A stretch of 64,000 nucleotides of DNA from Staphylococcus auricularis (GTDB taxonomy: Bacteria > Bacillota > Bacilli > Staphylococcales > Staphylococcaceae): assembly GCF_001500315.1 (NCBI RefSeq), contig NZ_LLER01000010.1:62001-126000 (forward strand), given 5' to 3'. Positions 35,322-45,619 of this stretch are shown here, one piece after another. Below the pieces are notes generated by a model. It made no database searches. It was not told where the DNA came from and worked only from the letters and a program-made list of their open reading frames with translations. The first letter of the stretch is position 1, and every line of letters begins with the position of its first letter. A program made the translations under genes and the position numbers.

Positions 35322-36137
35322 ATGCATATATTAATGATTGGTGGTGCTTGTAAAATAGGGGAACTGTTAATATACGCGTTAGAAGGACGTCATCATAACG
35401 TCTGTGTGAGCCATGCATCACAAACCGACGTATTACATACTAACTATGACACGCTATGTACTTTTGATACAATCATCTATCTCGTGAATGATGATGCGTT
35501 ACCTCTAGGGACCTTACAAGGGAAAAAACGTGATATCCATCGTCTCCAACTTACACTTATTGCCCAAATCGCTCATGAGTCATCTCAAAAAGTAGTATGT
35601 GTCCACCACGGGAGTGATCTTGAACAAGACTTTCAAAACACTGATCTCCGTATGTATCGTGTGGCGAAATCTATGTTGAAGACAAATGGAAAGTCTCAAC
35701 TTTTTCAACATCCTAAAAAGGTGCACTCGATTCAGCATTTGAATGCGCCAGTGGAAATGAATGGATTTCACATGTTGAAGCGATATTTTCATTATCTATC
35801 ACGAGTGACGTTAGGACTAGTGGATGTCTCGATGGATGAGACTAGCGTCACGCTTCGTTTGAAAGGGTTTAATGTGGATTTAATTCGCATGCACATAGAA
35901 CGTAAGCAAACCTTTCAACAAGTGCTGACGATCTCAGGAGGAATATTAGTGAGTCAATCATGCGCAGGGAGAGCGACGTTTCGTTTTTATAGGGTTGTTG
36001 GACAACCCTCCGCTTATACGGCGTTGATCGACTTTGAACCCCAGCTACCTTGGTGGTTGTACCGCTTCACGCAATTCCCATTGCACAGCATCGTCATGTG
36101 GGGATTCAAATATGATTTGAAATTTTTCCGTACATAA
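35322..36137 (+). CDS. NAD(P)-binding protein with DUF2867 domain, eroded
   Basis: A 271-residue protein. The N-terminal half is a Rossmann-type domain (MHILMIGGACKIGELLIYAL in place of the usual GATGxxG, so the dinucleotide loop is changed). From about residue 135 it resembles DUF2867, ending in PQLPWWLYRFTQFPLHSIV. Such two-domain proteins belong to the YbjT/NAD-dependent epimerase group. The altered loop and unusual composition hint at loss of cofactor binding. Start ATG 35322 follows AAAGGAGGGAG; the frame is open further upstream without support. Confidence 0.65.
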   Translation: MHILMIGGACKIGELLIYALEGRHHNVCVSHASQTDVLHTNYDTLCTFDTIIYLVNDDALPLGTLQGKKRDIHRLQLTLIAQIAHESSQKVVCVHHGSDLEQDFQNTDLRMYRVAKSMLKTNGKSQLFQHPKKVHSIQHLNAPVEMNGFHMLKRYFHYLSRVTLGLVDVSMDETSVTLRLKGFNVDLIRMHIERKQTFQQVLTISGGILVSQSCAGRATFRFYRVVGQPSAYTALIDFEPQLPWWLYRFTQFPLHSIVMWGFKYDLKFFRT

Positions 36138-36141
36138 AAAA

Positions 36142-36172
36142 AGCCACCTTAACCCATCGAGTTAAGGTGGCT
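36142..36172. terminator. Bidirectional terminator between convergent genes
   Basis: AGCCACCTTAAC and GTTAAGGTGGCT form a perfect 12-pair stem with a 7-base loop. The minus exit is TTTTTTTATG. It lies between the DUF2867 gene and ppk. Confidence 0.9.
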
Positions 36173-36188
36173 AAAGATTTACGACTCA

Positions 36189-38354
36189 TTATTTTCTAAA
36201 TGAATTTTTGAGTCTCGCAAACCAACTGTTGCTATTGCGGGATTGAACGGGTGTACCCGCGGGTTGTGTAGCTTCTTTTTTTAATTTTTGGCCATATTCA
36301 ATTGCTGATTCCATGAGGTAATTTTGAGAACTTACAGGTTCTAAATCATTATCGACATAGTGATAATTACCTGAAGAATCTTGATAACGACCTTTTTGAT
36401 TATCTGATAATTGAAGGTTTAAGTAATCTAACAAGCGAGATGCAATCGTTTGATCTTCAACAGGGAATAAGATTTCCACACGTTTAATCATATTACGTGT
36501 CATCGCATCTGCAGAAGATAAGTAAATGCGTTCGTTACCGTTATTGTGGAAGTAGTAAATACGTGAGTGTTCTAAGAAACGTCCAACCACACTAACGACT
36601 TCAATATTTTCACTGACACCAGGAATACCTGGTTTCAAGCAACAAATACCACGAATGACCATTTGAACTTTTACGCCTGCTTGAGATGCTTCAAATAATT
36701 TCAAGATAATATCTTTATCTGTAAGTGAGTTCATTTTCATGATGATTTTACCGTTACCGTATTTTTTCTGTGCTTCAATTTCATCATCAATGTGTGAGAT
36801 GAACACATCACGGATATCAAACGGTGCAACAATCAATTTGTTGTACTCAGGTTTTACAGAATAACCGCTGAGATAATTGAAGAAGTTGATCGCATCTTCA
36901 GCGATTTCTTTGTTTGTAGTAATGAGACCCATGTCAGTGTACAGTTTCGCCGTTTTATCGTTGTAGTTACCTGTACCTAAGTGAACAAATGATACGAGTT
37001 GATTTGATACACGTTTGACAACGAGTGCGATTTTACTGTGTGTTTTTAGGTGTGTCATACCATAGATCACGTGACATCCAGCATCTTCTAACATACGTGC
37101 CCAGTGAACGTTGTTTTCTTCATCAAAGCGGGCTTTCAATTCTACAAGTACTGTGACTTGTTTACCTTTTTCAGCTGCTTCTTTTAAGCTATTGATGATC
37201 GGTGAATCTTTACTTACACGATATAACGTTTGTTTAATCGCAATTGTATTTGGATCATCTGCTGCTTCACGGATGAAGTCAACAATCGGTTCGAATGATT
37301 CGTATGGATGGTGGAAGAAAATATCACGTTGTAATGATAAATCATAGACATCATGATTACCTAAAGAACGTGGAACTTGTGGTGTATATTTTTCATAAGT
37401 CAGATGATTTAATTTATGTGATAGATGATCTACTAAATCAGAAAGCATTGTTAAATCGAGTGGGCCATCTAAGAAGTAGACATCTTTTTCATCAACTTCA
37501 AGTTGATTAGCAATCCATGCGATATCGTCGTATTCTGCAGTACGGCCGTCTACTTCTAAACGCACGGCTGAACCACTTTTACGTTCTTTTAAGAAACGTT
37601 CGATTTCGATAAGTAAATCTTCTGCCCCGTCTTCATGAATCGTTAAGTCGGCGTTTCTTGTAATACGGAACGTGAATGTATTCAATACTTCGAAACCAGC
37701 GAATAAGTAGTTGATGAAATGTGTAATGACATCTTCAACCATAACAATGTACTGTTTATCGCCTTCATTTAATGCTAAAAAGCGTGGGATTAATGAAGGG
37801 ATTTGTACAATGGCTGAATTAATCGCATCTTCAGTGTCGATATCAACAAAGACATTGAGGCTTTTATTATTTAATTTTGGAAACGGATGATAAGCATCGA
37901 TACCCAGTGGTGTCAAAGTAGGAAGGATGCTTAATTTGAAGTCTGATTCTAACTGTTCAAGTAATGACTCAGGTAAATCTTCGGGTCTTACAATATCAAC
38001 TTGGTGTTCGTGTAGTTCGTCAACTAACTCGTTGTAGCGTTCATATTGTAAGTCGACATATTTAGTGTTTTTCTCTTTGATTTTGTCTAGTTGTTCTTGT
38101 GGTGTGAGTTGCGCTTTGTTTTCAGGTTTGTCAAATCCTAATTTCACTTGGTCTTTTAACCCAGCTACACGTACCATAAAGAACTCATCTAAGTTTGAGC
38201 TGAATATGGAGATAAAATTAAGTTGTTCCAATAATGGATTCGTTTTATCACTTGCTTCTTGTAGCACACGTAAATTAAAGTCCAACCAGCTCAATTCACG
38301 GTTGTTGTAATATTCCGGATTGTTTAAATCCATATCTCCCAATTGATTTTGCAT
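36189..38354 (-). CDS. ppk: Polyphosphate kinase, PPK1
   Basis: A 721-residue enzyme that polymerises the gamma phosphate of ATP into polyphosphate and can run in reverse. N-terminal [17 protein letters not shown] and [18 protein letters not shown], the phosphohistidine region [12 protein letters not shown] with the autophosphorylated histidine, and the second motif [14 protein letters not shown] are all present. Length is normal for PPK1. It follows ppx on the same strand with a 68-base gap, forming a synthesis/degradation pair. Confidence 0.95.
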   Translation of the reverse strand: MQNQLGDMDLNNPEYYNNRELSWLDFNLRVLQEASDKTNPLLEQLNFISIFSSNLDEFFMVRVAGLKDQVKLGFDKPENKAQLTPQEQLDKIKEKNTKYVDLQYERYNELVDELHEHQVDIVRPEDLPESLLEQLESDFKLSILPTLTPLGIDAYHPFPKLNNKSLNVFVDIDTEDAINSAIVQIPSLIPRFLALNEGDKQYIVMVEDVITHFINYLFAGFEVLNTFTFRITRNADLTIHEDGAEDLLIEIERFLKERKSGSAVRLEVDGRTAEYDDIAWIANQLEVDEKDVYFLDGPLDLTMLSDLVDHLSHKLNHLTYEKYTPQVPRSLGNHDVYDLSLQRDIFFHHPYESFEPIVDFIREAADDPNTIAIKQTLYRVSKDSPIINSLKEAAEKGKQVTVLVELKARFDEENNVHWARMLEDAGCHVIYGMTHLKTHSKIALVVKRVSNQLVSFVHLGTGNYNDKTAKLYTDMGLITTNKEIAEDAINFFNYLSGYSVKPEYNKLIVAPFDIRDVFISHIDDEIEAQKKYGNGKIIMKMNSLTDKDIILKLFEASQAGVKVQMVIRGICCLKPGIPGVSENIEVVSVVGRFLEHSRIYYFHNNGNERIYLSSADAMTRNMIKRVEILFPVEDQTIASRLLDYLNLQLSDNQKGRYQDSSGNYHYVDNDLEPVSSQNYLMESAIEYGQKLKKEATQPAGTPVQSRNSNSWFARLKNSFRK

Positions 38355-38422
38355 ATAGCTTCCAACACCTCGTTCATAGTCTAAATTACATGCTACTCTA
38401 TAGCTAACATATCATAAAAATA

Positions 38423-39952
38423 TTAAGAATTTGTAAAAACGATGGACAGCTTGCCTTTCAACCATTTTTCTATATGTTTCTTCTGTCTATGTGCTTGGTA
38501 TTTTTCAGCAATCGGTTCGCCTTGGTAGTAAACATACAACGTATAATCTTTATCGTCTGTTTCTTCTAACTTCACTTTGTTGACCGCATTAGTATGCGAA
38601 GTGTTTAGTGCATTGGCAAATTTAATGAAACCACCTAATGCTTGTAGATGTTCTAAATCTTTGGAGCTGAGCCACTTTGTTTCATGGCTGTAAAACTTGA
38701 GTAGAGATTTATTTTTAAAACTTGCGAGTAGTGCTAATTTCACCCGATCATGATGTTTGAACCCATCGATCATGGAGTTAGCAATAAGGTAGTATGTATG
38801 GGGTGAGCTAGAGTCTGAGTCTATAAAACTACCTAAGTAATACAGATATGCAGCTTCTTCAAAGAGTTGTTGTTCATCATTGCTGATTTCTAACTTACTA
38901 AAGTTTAGGACTTGGGATAGGATAGATTGGGCTAGTTTCATACGTTGATACGCATTAGCTTCCTCTACACCATATTCATTGGCTAAATGACGTAACGCAT
39001 CACGTCTAATTTCAGACTTATCGAATTCGTTTGGATAACGTTCGTTAATGATTTTCATGATGTAGCCTTCGCGTAATCCCTTGCGTGAAAAAGTGAATTG
39101 TTTCGCGTCGATTTGTTTGTAGAGCGTTTTGAACACGCTAACAGCTGGTAAGATAATATCGACACGATCTCGGCTTAAGCCATCTAAATCTTTTAAATCA
39201 TCGCGGGAGCTCTTTTTGATTAAGTTAAAGACTTCGTGAATGCTTTCTTCTGTCATCGTGTAGTTATGTACGCCCCCGATTGGATAATCATGTGCAGATT
39301 GATGAATGCGAGCGACGTTACGCGCAGAGCCACCAATACCAACTAGAGCGACTTCTTGGTCATCCAACCAATCGAGTTGTTTGAATTGTTTAGCTAAGTA
39401 TTTCTCCATATCTTTAATGGCTGACTTATCGTTGTGGTCCTTTCCGTCAAAGAATTTGCGGTTTAATGTTACGACACCGAAAGGAAAACTATGAGATTCC
39501 TTTAATTCTTTATCTTCGAATAATGTCACTTCAGTCGAGCCACCGCCGATATCGACAGAAATCCCGTTGTCGATGCCAGTGGTATGAGCAATCGCATAAA
39601 AGCCATAAAAAGCTTCTTCACTTTCAGATATAATATGAATGGAAATATCTAGTTGTTTTTTGATGTATTTTACGATGTCTTTGCGGTTGGTAGACTGACG
39701 AATGGCTGCAGTGGCGATAGGGTGGAGTTGTTCGACTTCAAATTGCTTTGCGACATATTTGAAGCTATGTAATGTTTCTTTTAAAACCTGAATACCGTCA
39801 TCTGTCATGGCTAAATCGTCATCTAAGTATTGGCTTAATCTTGCGGGTGTCTTGATGTTTAATATTTCATTCAAACCTGTATCATGATCAAATTCGAAAA
39901 TAACAAGTCTGATCGTATTTGAGCCAATGTCTATTAATCCTAAGCGTTCCAT
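38423..39952 (-). CDS. ppx: Exopolyphosphatase, Ppx/GppA family
   Basis: A 509-residue ASKHA-fold phosphatase. The N-terminal phosphate loop is LIDIGSNTIRLVIFE, with SVDIGGGSTEVTLFE as the second loop, and ALVGIGGSARNVARIHQ as the adenosine-type motif. The C-terminal third is an HD-like helical domain. The protein releases phosphate from polyphosphate, with possible pppGpp activity as in related enzymes. It is the promoter-proximal gene of ppx-ppk; AGGAGGTTCAATTTA precedes the ATG. Confidence 0.93.
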   Translation of the reverse strand: MERLGLIDIGSNTIRLVIFEFDHDTGLNEILNIKTPARLSQYLDDDLAMTDDGIQVLKETLHSFKYVAKQFEVEQLHPIATAAIRQSTNRKDIVKYIKKQLDISIHIISESEEAFYGFYAIAHTTGIDNGISVDIGGGSTEVTLFEDKELKESHSFPFGVVTLNRKFFDGKDHNDKSAIKDMEKYLAKQFKQLDWLDDQEVALVGIGGSARNVARIHQSAHDYPIGGVHNYTMTEESIHEVFNLIKKSSRDDLKDLDGLSRDRVDIILPAVSVFKTLYKQIDAKQFTFSRKGLREGYIMKIINERYPNEFDKSEIRRDALRHLANEYGVEEANAYQRMKLAQSILSQVLNFSKLEISNDEQQLFEEAAYLYYLGSFIDSDSSSPHTYYLIANSMIDGFKHHDRVKLALLASFKNKSLLKFYSHETKWLSSKDLEHLQALGGFIKFANALNTSHTNAVNKVKLEETDDKDYTLYVYYQGEPIAEKYQAHRQKKHIEKWLKGKLSIVFTNS

Positions 39953-40145
39953 TAAATTGAACCTCCTAAATCATCTGAGGAATAAGTGATTTCCTACTAC
40001 TTTTATTTTACATGATTACGCGCGATTTGACATGTATGATTGCAAGAAAATTCAATAACTTTGTCACACTTTTTATGTCGGGGTTGAAAATTGGGGATTA
40101 TGTTTTAATAAAGGGGCTGTTGAAGCGGAGAAGTAAGATAAAAAA

Positions 40146-40180
40146 GAGCAGGACAGAAATAATTCATTTCATGTCCCGCT
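40146..40180. terminator. GGGACA-type hairpin
   Basis: GAGCAGGACA and TGTCCCGCTC pair with one mismatch. AAAAAAGA precedes it, giving a T-run on the minus strand, so it could end a transcript from the M42 gene. Confidence 0.55.
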
Positions 40181-40191
40181 CCTGCAAGGAT

Positions 40192-40372
40192 TGATTCGAC
40201 AAAACTTGAAGAACACTTTTGCGCATCGCTCCGATCTGCTCAATTCCTAACCGCTAAGTGTCGCTTACATAGACGGCATTCCGAATGCAAGATTCTCGGC
40301 AAAAAACGCATGATTCGACAAAACTCAAAATCAGTTTTGCTCATCATTTGTTTTTGCTCAAATCTTAACCGC
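40192..40372. repeat. Two degenerate copies of a 62-base intergenic repeat
   Basis: Copies at 40192-40253 and 40311-40372 share TGATTCGACAAAACT, TTTTGC..CATC, GCTCAA and CTTAACCGC/CCTAACCGC in the same order and at similar spacing. Each has a short hairpin (CAAAACT..AGTTTTG in the second). They lie head to tail. Confidence 0.6.
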
Positions 40373-40389
40373 ATTCTCCATGCTTTTTT

Positions 40390-41466
40390 TTACCAAATTA
40401 TTTTTTCTACAACCTCGTCATTGAGTGATTTCACGAATTCTGTAACGAGTTCTACTGAACGTTTATAGTCTTCGGTATGGATGACTGAAACATTAGAATG
40501 CATGTATCGTAAAGCAATACCTAAAGATAAGGTAGGGATACCTTCGTTTGCTACGTGTATGCTACCGGCATCTGTTCCACCGCCTATAGTTGAATCCCAT
40601 TGAACAGGGATGTTATGTGCTTTGGCAACTTTTTTAATTTGTTTAATTAAACCCGTATGACCAATGTTAGAGGAGTCCATAATAATTCCAACTGGACCAT
40701 CTCCAAGTTTGGTGTCGCTTAATTGTCCAGATAAACCTGGCGTGTCATATGAAATTGCAACGTCTATCGCAAGTGCTAAGTCTGGTTTTACAGTTTGAGC
40801 AGCAACTTTCGCACCACGTAGGCCTACTTCTTCTTGAACGTCTGCACCAGAATAGAGGTTGATATCAATGGATTCATCTTTAAGATTATTTAAGACATCT
40901 ACAGCAAGTGCACAACCATACCGGTTATCAAATGCTTTTGATGTGATGTATTGATCGTTCGCTAATGTTTCAAATTCACTATACGGTGTCACCATGTTGC
41001 CGACTTCAATGCCAAGTGCTTCAACTTCTGCTTTATCTTTTGCGCCGATATCGATAAACATTTCTTTAATATCTACCGTTTGATTACGTTCTTTTTGAGA
41101 AAGCACATGAGGTGGTTTTGAACCGATAATACCTCTGATTTTTTTACCGTCTTCAGTTGTGATGGTCACTTTTTGAGATAGCATTACTTGGCTCCACCAG
41201 CCACCTGCTGTAGTAAAGCGAATAAAGCCATTTTTATCAATGTAAGTAATGATAAAGCCAACTTCATCTAAGTGACCTGTAACCATAAGTGATCTTGACC
41301 CGTTTGTGGCATTTCTTTTACCATAGATGCCACCTAATTGATCTTCAACGATTTCATCACTGACAGGTGACAAGTAATCATGCATTAATGCTTTGACATA
41401 ATGTTCATGTCCAGCAATGCCATCAGTTTGAGATAATGATTTCAATAAATCAATTGAATTTGTCAC
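40390..41466 (-). CDS. M42 family metallo-aminopeptidase
   Basis: A 358-residue di-zinc peptidase of family M42 (FrvX/YsdC/glutamyl aminopeptidase type), which removes N-terminal residues from peptides in the cytosol, usually as a large tetrahedral assembly. Metal and catalytic motifs: TGHLDEVGF, DNRYGCALAVD, VQEEVGLRGA and GGGTDAGSIH. The start is GTG 41466, 8 bases after GAGGAGG. It stands alone. Specificity cannot be read. Confidence 0.9.
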   Translation of the reverse strand: MTNSIDLLKSLSQTDGIAGHEHYVKALMHDYLSPVSDEIVEDQLGGIYGKRNATNGSRSLMVTGHLDEVGFIITYIDKNGFIRFTTAGGWWSQVMLSQKVTITTEDGKKIRGIIGSKPPHVLSQKERNQTVDIKEMFIDIGAKDKAEVEALGIEVGNMVTPYSEFETLANDQYITSKAFDNRYGCALAVDVLNNLKDESIDINLYSGADVQEEVGLRGAKVAAQTVKPDLALAIDVAISYDTPGLSGQLSDTKLGDGPVGIIMDSSNIGHTGLIKQIKKVAKAHNIPVQWDSTIGGGTDAGSIHVANEGIPTLSLGIALRYMHSNVSVIHTEDYKRSVELVTEFVKSLNDEVVEKIIW

Positions 41467-41729
41467 GTAAAGAACCTCCTCATTTGTTATATAAGTGACA
41501 TTTTAGCATTAAAAATGTTGGTAGTTATGAAATTTGCTTCTTTTAACCTCTATTTTTATAGAAAAGTCAAAAAACTTTTAGTATGAGTACATTAAATTCA
41601 GGCAAGAAGAAATATTGTGGTATACATAAATAAAACATATACTTAAACCAGCATAACTAACGATGTAACATAGATAATCGCGCTAAATCGTGTTATATTG
41701 TTATTACATTTTTGAAAGGGAGTTGTCGC

Positions 41730-42491
41730 ATGCCAAATAACGAGACACATAATCATGAGTCAGATAATCAACAACTTAGTGCTTGGCAACAGCAATCAAT
41801 GATGAAGCGTGATTTCTGGTTGTGGCCTATTTATTTGATCATACCATTTGTGGTCATTTTTATTTTGTTTATCGCCAATTTAATCCTCTATCCAGGGGGA
41901 TTATTCAGCGAGAACACTGTTACAGTAGTGGGTGGACTCACAGCAAATATACTTATCTTATTATCATTTTATTTAATGCATACACAGCATCATTTGATGC
42001 AAGTGACGAAACAACGATTTAAGGAAGTTAAACCCTATATTTTAATGATTGTACTCACGTTTGTGGTCGTTTTGACGCTTGAAAACATTTACGAATGGTT
42101 AGTGCAATTTTTACCTGAATCGTTAAGTTATGAAGAAACAGAGAACCAACAATTAATTCTTGAGATGTTTCAAAATAATTGGCTCTTACCTATTCTGTTT
42201 TTAGATATCGTCATCGTTACACCTATGATGGAAGAATTACTCTTTAGACATATCATCATTCACGAACTCGGTAAACGAATTACATATGTGATTGCAGGCA
42301 TTTTATCAGTCGTAATATTCGCAGGGGCGCATTGTTTAGGGGCTAGTTCTCCATTTGAAATTGGAACGTATTTGATTATGTCGTTGGGAATGGTATTTGT
42401 CTACTTTAAATCAGGCAAAAATATCGCAGCATCATTTACTTTCCATGCACTCAATAACTGTATTTCATTTATTTCGATTCTATTGTTTTAA
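41730..42491 (+). CDS. CPBP intramembrane metalloprotease
   Basis: A 253-residue protein with about six to seven helices. The three CPBP motifs are intact: EELLFR (Glu168, Glu169, Arg173), GAHCLG (His) and HALNNC (His and Asn). Related staphylococcal proteins such as MroQ influence peptide processing and quorum sensing, but identity with any of them is not shown. The hydrophilic N-terminus of about 30 residues is Gln/Asn/His-rich. Start ATG 41730 follows AAAGGGAG; six codons of open frame precede it. Confidence 0.87.
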   Translation: MPNNETHNHESDNQQLSAWQQQSMMKRDFWLWPIYLIIPFVVIFILFIANLILYPGGLFSENTVTVVGGLTANILILLSFYLMHTQHHLMQVTKQRFKEVKPYILMIVLTFVVVLTLENIYEWLVQFLPESLSYEETENQQLILEMFQNNWLLPILFLDIVIVTPMMEELLFRHIIIHELGKRITYVIAGILSVVIFAGAHCLGASSPFEIGTYLIMSLGMVFVYFKSGKNIAASFTFHALNNCISFISILLF

Positions 42492-42710
42492 GATAAGAAG
42501 CATGTGTGCATGCGACGTTATTTAGAAATTCGTTTGTGTTTGTTCAGACATCTATTCAGCTAGAAAACGACATCTTAATTCAAACCAGCTACTCCCATAG
42601 TGAAGGTAAGCACAAACCCTTATTTAACAGGGGTGAAGTTGCTTCAATAACCTGCATATTTTTATGTAAATCTATATAGTGATTCACATCAAAACGTGCT
42701 AAAATGTTAT

Positions 42711-42735
42711 TTAATTGATAACGGTTATCAATTAA
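42711..42735 (+). promoter_or_regulatory. Perfect 12-base inverted repeat, Fur-like, before the first MFS gene
   Basis: TTAATTGATAAC, one base, then GTTATCAATTAA. The core TGATAACGGTTATCA matches the 7-1-7 Fur motif TGATAATNATTATCA in 12 of 14 positions. It lies 27 bases before the ATG at 42762, just after a possible promoter with TTCACA as -35. Confidence 0.6.
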
Positions 42736-42761
42736 AATTCTCACTAAAGGAGTCTTACATT

Positions 42762-44135
42762 ATGGATAAAGGACATAAAAGATATGACGGTAAACTCGTC
42801 TTAGCCGTCTGTCTCGCAGTGTTGACGTATTGGCTTTTTGCGCAGTCGTTCGTCAATATTGGTGGAAGTGTTCAACAGACATTTAATATATCAGATTCAA
42901 CGTTAAACTTAGCCATCAGTCTCGTATCATTTACGACTGGATTATTGATGGTTCTAGCGGGAGATGTGGCGGATCGCATCGGTAATTTGAAATTAGTCAT
43001 CATAGGGTTACTACTCAATATTATCGGTTGTATTTTATTAATCGTGACGCCTTTAACCGCATTTTTATTGATTGGACGTGTGTTCCAAGGGCTCTCTGCA
43101 GCCATTTTATTACCTGCAACAGTCGGTCTATTGTCTACACAATTTGAAGAAGAAAACTTAAGAAAAGCGTTAAGCTATCTCATGATTGTGACAGTAGGGG
43201 GTGTAGGTTTCGCTTCTGTTGTAGGGGGCGCCATCTCAGTTTTCTTAAACTGGCAAGCTAACTTTATCATTTCTATTATCATTTCAGTGATTGCCCTTGT
43301 CATTTTAAGTCGAGTGAAAGAAAACAAAGTCACTGTAGAAACACGAAAATTTGACTATTTCGGTATGGTCGTATTTGCGATTTTTATTATGAGTATTAAT
43401 GTGCTCTTAACTGAAGGCCTTCAATTTGGTTTACTTAGTATCTTAACACTATCATTACTAGTGATTGCCATCCTTTCATTCGTCGTACTTTACTTTTTTG
43501 AACGTAAATTACGTCACCCATTTATCGATTTCAGTATTCTTAAAAATAGAGCATTTATGGGTTCAACGTTGAATAACTTTATTGTTAACACAGGTATAGG
43601 GACAACCGTGGTGTTCAACATGTACGCACAACAAGCATTTGGCATGAGTGAAGTTCAAACAGGTTTAGTGACTGTGCCGTATGTCATCATGGCGATTGTG
43701 ATGGTACGTATCGGTGAAAAAGCAATCAATATTTATGGTGGTAAAAATATGTTAATCGCAGGACCGCTTTTCCCAGCGATTGGTGTGGTACTCATCAGTA
43801 TGACATTCTTACCGCAACCGATTTATATCGCCGTCGTCACAATTGGTTTCGTCATCTGTGCGATTGGTACAGGTCTTGTCGCGACACCAGGACTTACGAT
43901 TGCAATCTTTAACATGCCGCAAGAAAAAGTCAGTTTCGCAACAGGCTTATATAAAATGGGGGCAACGTTAGGCGGCGCATTTGGTTTAGCGCTCGTTCCT
44001 ACGCTATATACAATCTTCCAAAACTTCTTCACAATGAGTGCAGCCGCATCAGGTGCGTTTTGGTTTGGTGTCATCTTGATGTTAATCGGTGTACTTTCAG
44101 CTTATGTGATTATACCTAAACATATTAAAGCTTAA
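42762..44135 (+). CDS. MFS drug exporter, NorB/SdrM-like (DHA2 type)
   Basis: A 457-residue transporter with about 14 helices. It has GDVADRIGNLK (motif A), GRVFQGLSAAILLPATVGLL, the export signature region GVGFASVVGGAI, and GLYKMGATLGGAFGLAL near the end. It is similar throughout to the exporter at 58048. Start ATG 42762 is 8 bases after AAAGGAG; the frame extends to 42696 without support. A perfect palindrome upstream suggests a dedicated repressor or Fur. Substrate is unknown; quinolone-type efflux is a family inference. Confidence 0.87.
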   Translation: MDKGHKRYDGKLVLAVCLAVLTYWLFAQSFVNIGGSVQQTFNISDSTLNLAISLVSFTTGLLMVLAGDVADRIGNLKLVIIGLLLNIIGCILLIVTPLTAFLLIGRVFQGLSAAILLPATVGLLSTQFEEENLRKALSYLMIVTVGGVGFASVVGGAISVFLNWQANFIISIIISVIALVILSRVKENKVTVETRKFDYFGMVVFAIFIMSINVLLTEGLQFGLLSILTLSLLVIAILSFVVLYFFERKLRHPFIDFSILKNRAFMGSTLNNFIVNTGIGTTVVFNMYAQQAFGMSEVQTGLVTVPYVIMAIVMVRIGEKAINIYGGKNMLIAGPLFPAIGVVLISMTFLPQPIYIAVVTIGFVICAIGTGLVATPGLTIAIFNMPQEKVSFATGLYKMGATLGGAFGLALVPTLYTIFQNFFTMSAAASGAFWFGVILMLIGVLSAYVIIPKHIKA

Positions 44136-44157
44136 TGCGTAGAAGATAGATTTTATT

Positions 44158-44190
44158 GAGTCGTTTGATCCTTTAAAGGGTCAACGGCTC
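44158..44190 (+). terminator. Terminator after the first MFS gene
   Basis: GAGTCGTTTGATCC pairs with GGGTCAACGGCTC with small mismatches; ATTCTTTTTATA follows. Confidence 0.75.
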
Positions 44191-44302
44191 ATTCTTTTTA
44201 TAAAAATAAGGTTGTATTAATTGGATAAAGTGTTTTATTATTTTAAGAATAAACAGTTGTTTTATAATAGGGTTACTAGAGAAACATAAAGGAGTGAAAC
44301 GT

Positions 44303-45496
44303 ATGACAGTGATGAGAACAATCACTTTCATCTTGAGTGTCTTTATCGTCGGCATGGTAGAGATGATGGTTGCAGGAATCATGAATTTAATGAGTGCCGA
44401 TTTACATATATCTGAAGCAGTGATTGGTCAATTGATCACGATTTATGCGATTACGTTTGCGATTTCGGGACCGATTTTAGTTAAATTAACGGAGCGTTAT
44501 TCACCGAGATATGTATTACTTTATACATTATTAGTGTTCGCGATTGGTAATTTAATCATCGCGGTGGCGCCTAACTTCACCATATTAGTGATAGGTCGGA
44601 TTTTATCTTCTGCTGCCGCTTCACTCATCGTCGTTAAAACATTGGCATTAACGACACTACTCACAACCCCACAAAATAGAGGGAAAATGCTCGGCATTGT
44701 CTATTCAGGTTTTAGCGGGGCAAATGTACTAGGTGTTCCAATTGGTACGATTATTGGAGACTTCATCGGTTGGCGTTTCACCTTCGTATTTATTGTCAGT
44801 GTGAGTGTGTTAGCAGGGCTCCTCATGCTTATCCATCTTCCTTCAGTGAGAGAATTAAATACATATCAAGCCGCTGCGCAACCTGTAACAAATGACAGTG
44901 AAAAAGCAGAGGCGCCTTCACGCATCTTGCGTCCTGCTGAGGTGACAAAATATATTATCATTACGTTCTTATTATTGGTTGCCAATTCCATCACATTTAT
45001 TTATATCAATCCACTGATGTTAAATAGCGGTCATAGTTTAGCATTTGTCTCAGTCGCATTGTTAATTAATGGTGTAGCTGGTGTCATTGGTACATCCATG
45101 GGTGGTTTCTTATCGGATCGATTTACAAGTAAAAGATGGTTACTCGTTGCGGTTACTTGTTTCATGATTTCAGTTGGTATTTTAAACTGGTTCCTTTCAC
45201 TTAGTGTGACATTGCTCATCATTATCTTTATTTGGAACTTGATGCAGTGGAGTACAAATCCAGCAGTCCAAAGTGGTCTCATTGAACACGTAGAAGGGGA
45301 CACGAGCCAAGTGATGAGTTGGAACATGTCTAGTTTAAATGCGGGCATTGGTGTTGGAGGCATGATAGGTGGTCTTGTCGTCTCTCATTTAAATGTCTTT
45401 ACGACGACTTATTTTAGTGCAGGTATTGCATTATTAGCGTTATTACTTGTGATCAGCTTGAAAAATGTCCGTCATTATCAAGCGACAACAAAATAA
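44303..45496 (+). CDS. MFS transporter, DHA1-type exporter
   Basis: A 397-residue, 12-helix major facilitator protein. The opening FILSVFIVGMVEMMVAGIMNLMSADLHIS and KLTERYSPRYVLLYTLLVF (motif A region), and YSGFSGANVLGVPIGTIIGDFIGWRFTF (motif C and next helix) place it in the DHA1 (AraJ/YdhP/PbuE-like) group, which exports drugs, arabinose-like sugars or purines. A charged loop of about 30 residues separates the halves. Start ATG 44303 follows AAAGGAG. It is separated from the upstream MFS gene by a terminator. Confidence 0.86.
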   Translation: MTVMRTITFILSVFIVGMVEMMVAGIMNLMSADLHISEAVIGQLITIYAITFAISGPILVKLTERYSPRYVLLYTLLVFAIGNLIIAVAPNFTILVIGRILSSAAASLIVVKTLALTTLLTTPQNRGKMLGIVYSGFSGANVLGVPIGTIIGDFIGWRFTFVFIVSVSVLAGLLMLIHLPSVRELNTYQAAAQPVTNDSEKAEAPSRILRPAEVTKYIIITFLLLVANSITFIYINPLMLNSGHSLAFVSVALLINGVAGVIGTSMGGFLSDRFTSKRWLLVAVTCFMISVGILNWFLSLSVTLLIIIFIWNLMQWSTNPAVQSGLIEHVEGDTSQVMSWNMSSLNAGIGVGGMIGGLVVSHLNVFTTTYFSAGIALLALLLVISLKNVRHYQATTK

Positions 45497-45554
45497 TAAA
45501 GACAGCACATGCGATGAATGGATTGATTTTAAAGCAAAAAATAAAAAAGAGGTT

Positions 45555-45608
45555 AAAGCGATGTGACGTGAATAAAGTATGAATGACTTGATTACGTGAC
45601 ATCGCTTT
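45555..45608. terminator. Bidirectional terminator
   Basis: AAAGCGATGT (45555-45564) pairs with ACATCGCTTT (45599-45608), with extra pairing inside; TTTTATAC follows on plus and AACCTCTTTTTT on minus. Confidence 0.7.
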
Positions 45609-45619
45609 TTTATACAATA

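Larger units (their letters stand above)
39953..40389. other. Gene-free region with terminator-like hairpin and two repeat copies
   Basis: No credible coding frame in 437 bases. It holds the ppx promoter on the minus strand, the GGGACA-type hairpin at 40146-40180, and two degenerate copies of a 62-base unit. Confidence 0.6.

Noticed and set aside
40012-40194. A 60-codon plus-strand frame in the ppx promoter region
   Set aside because: Basic, low-complexity peptide running through the hairpin at 40146, with no ribosome site.
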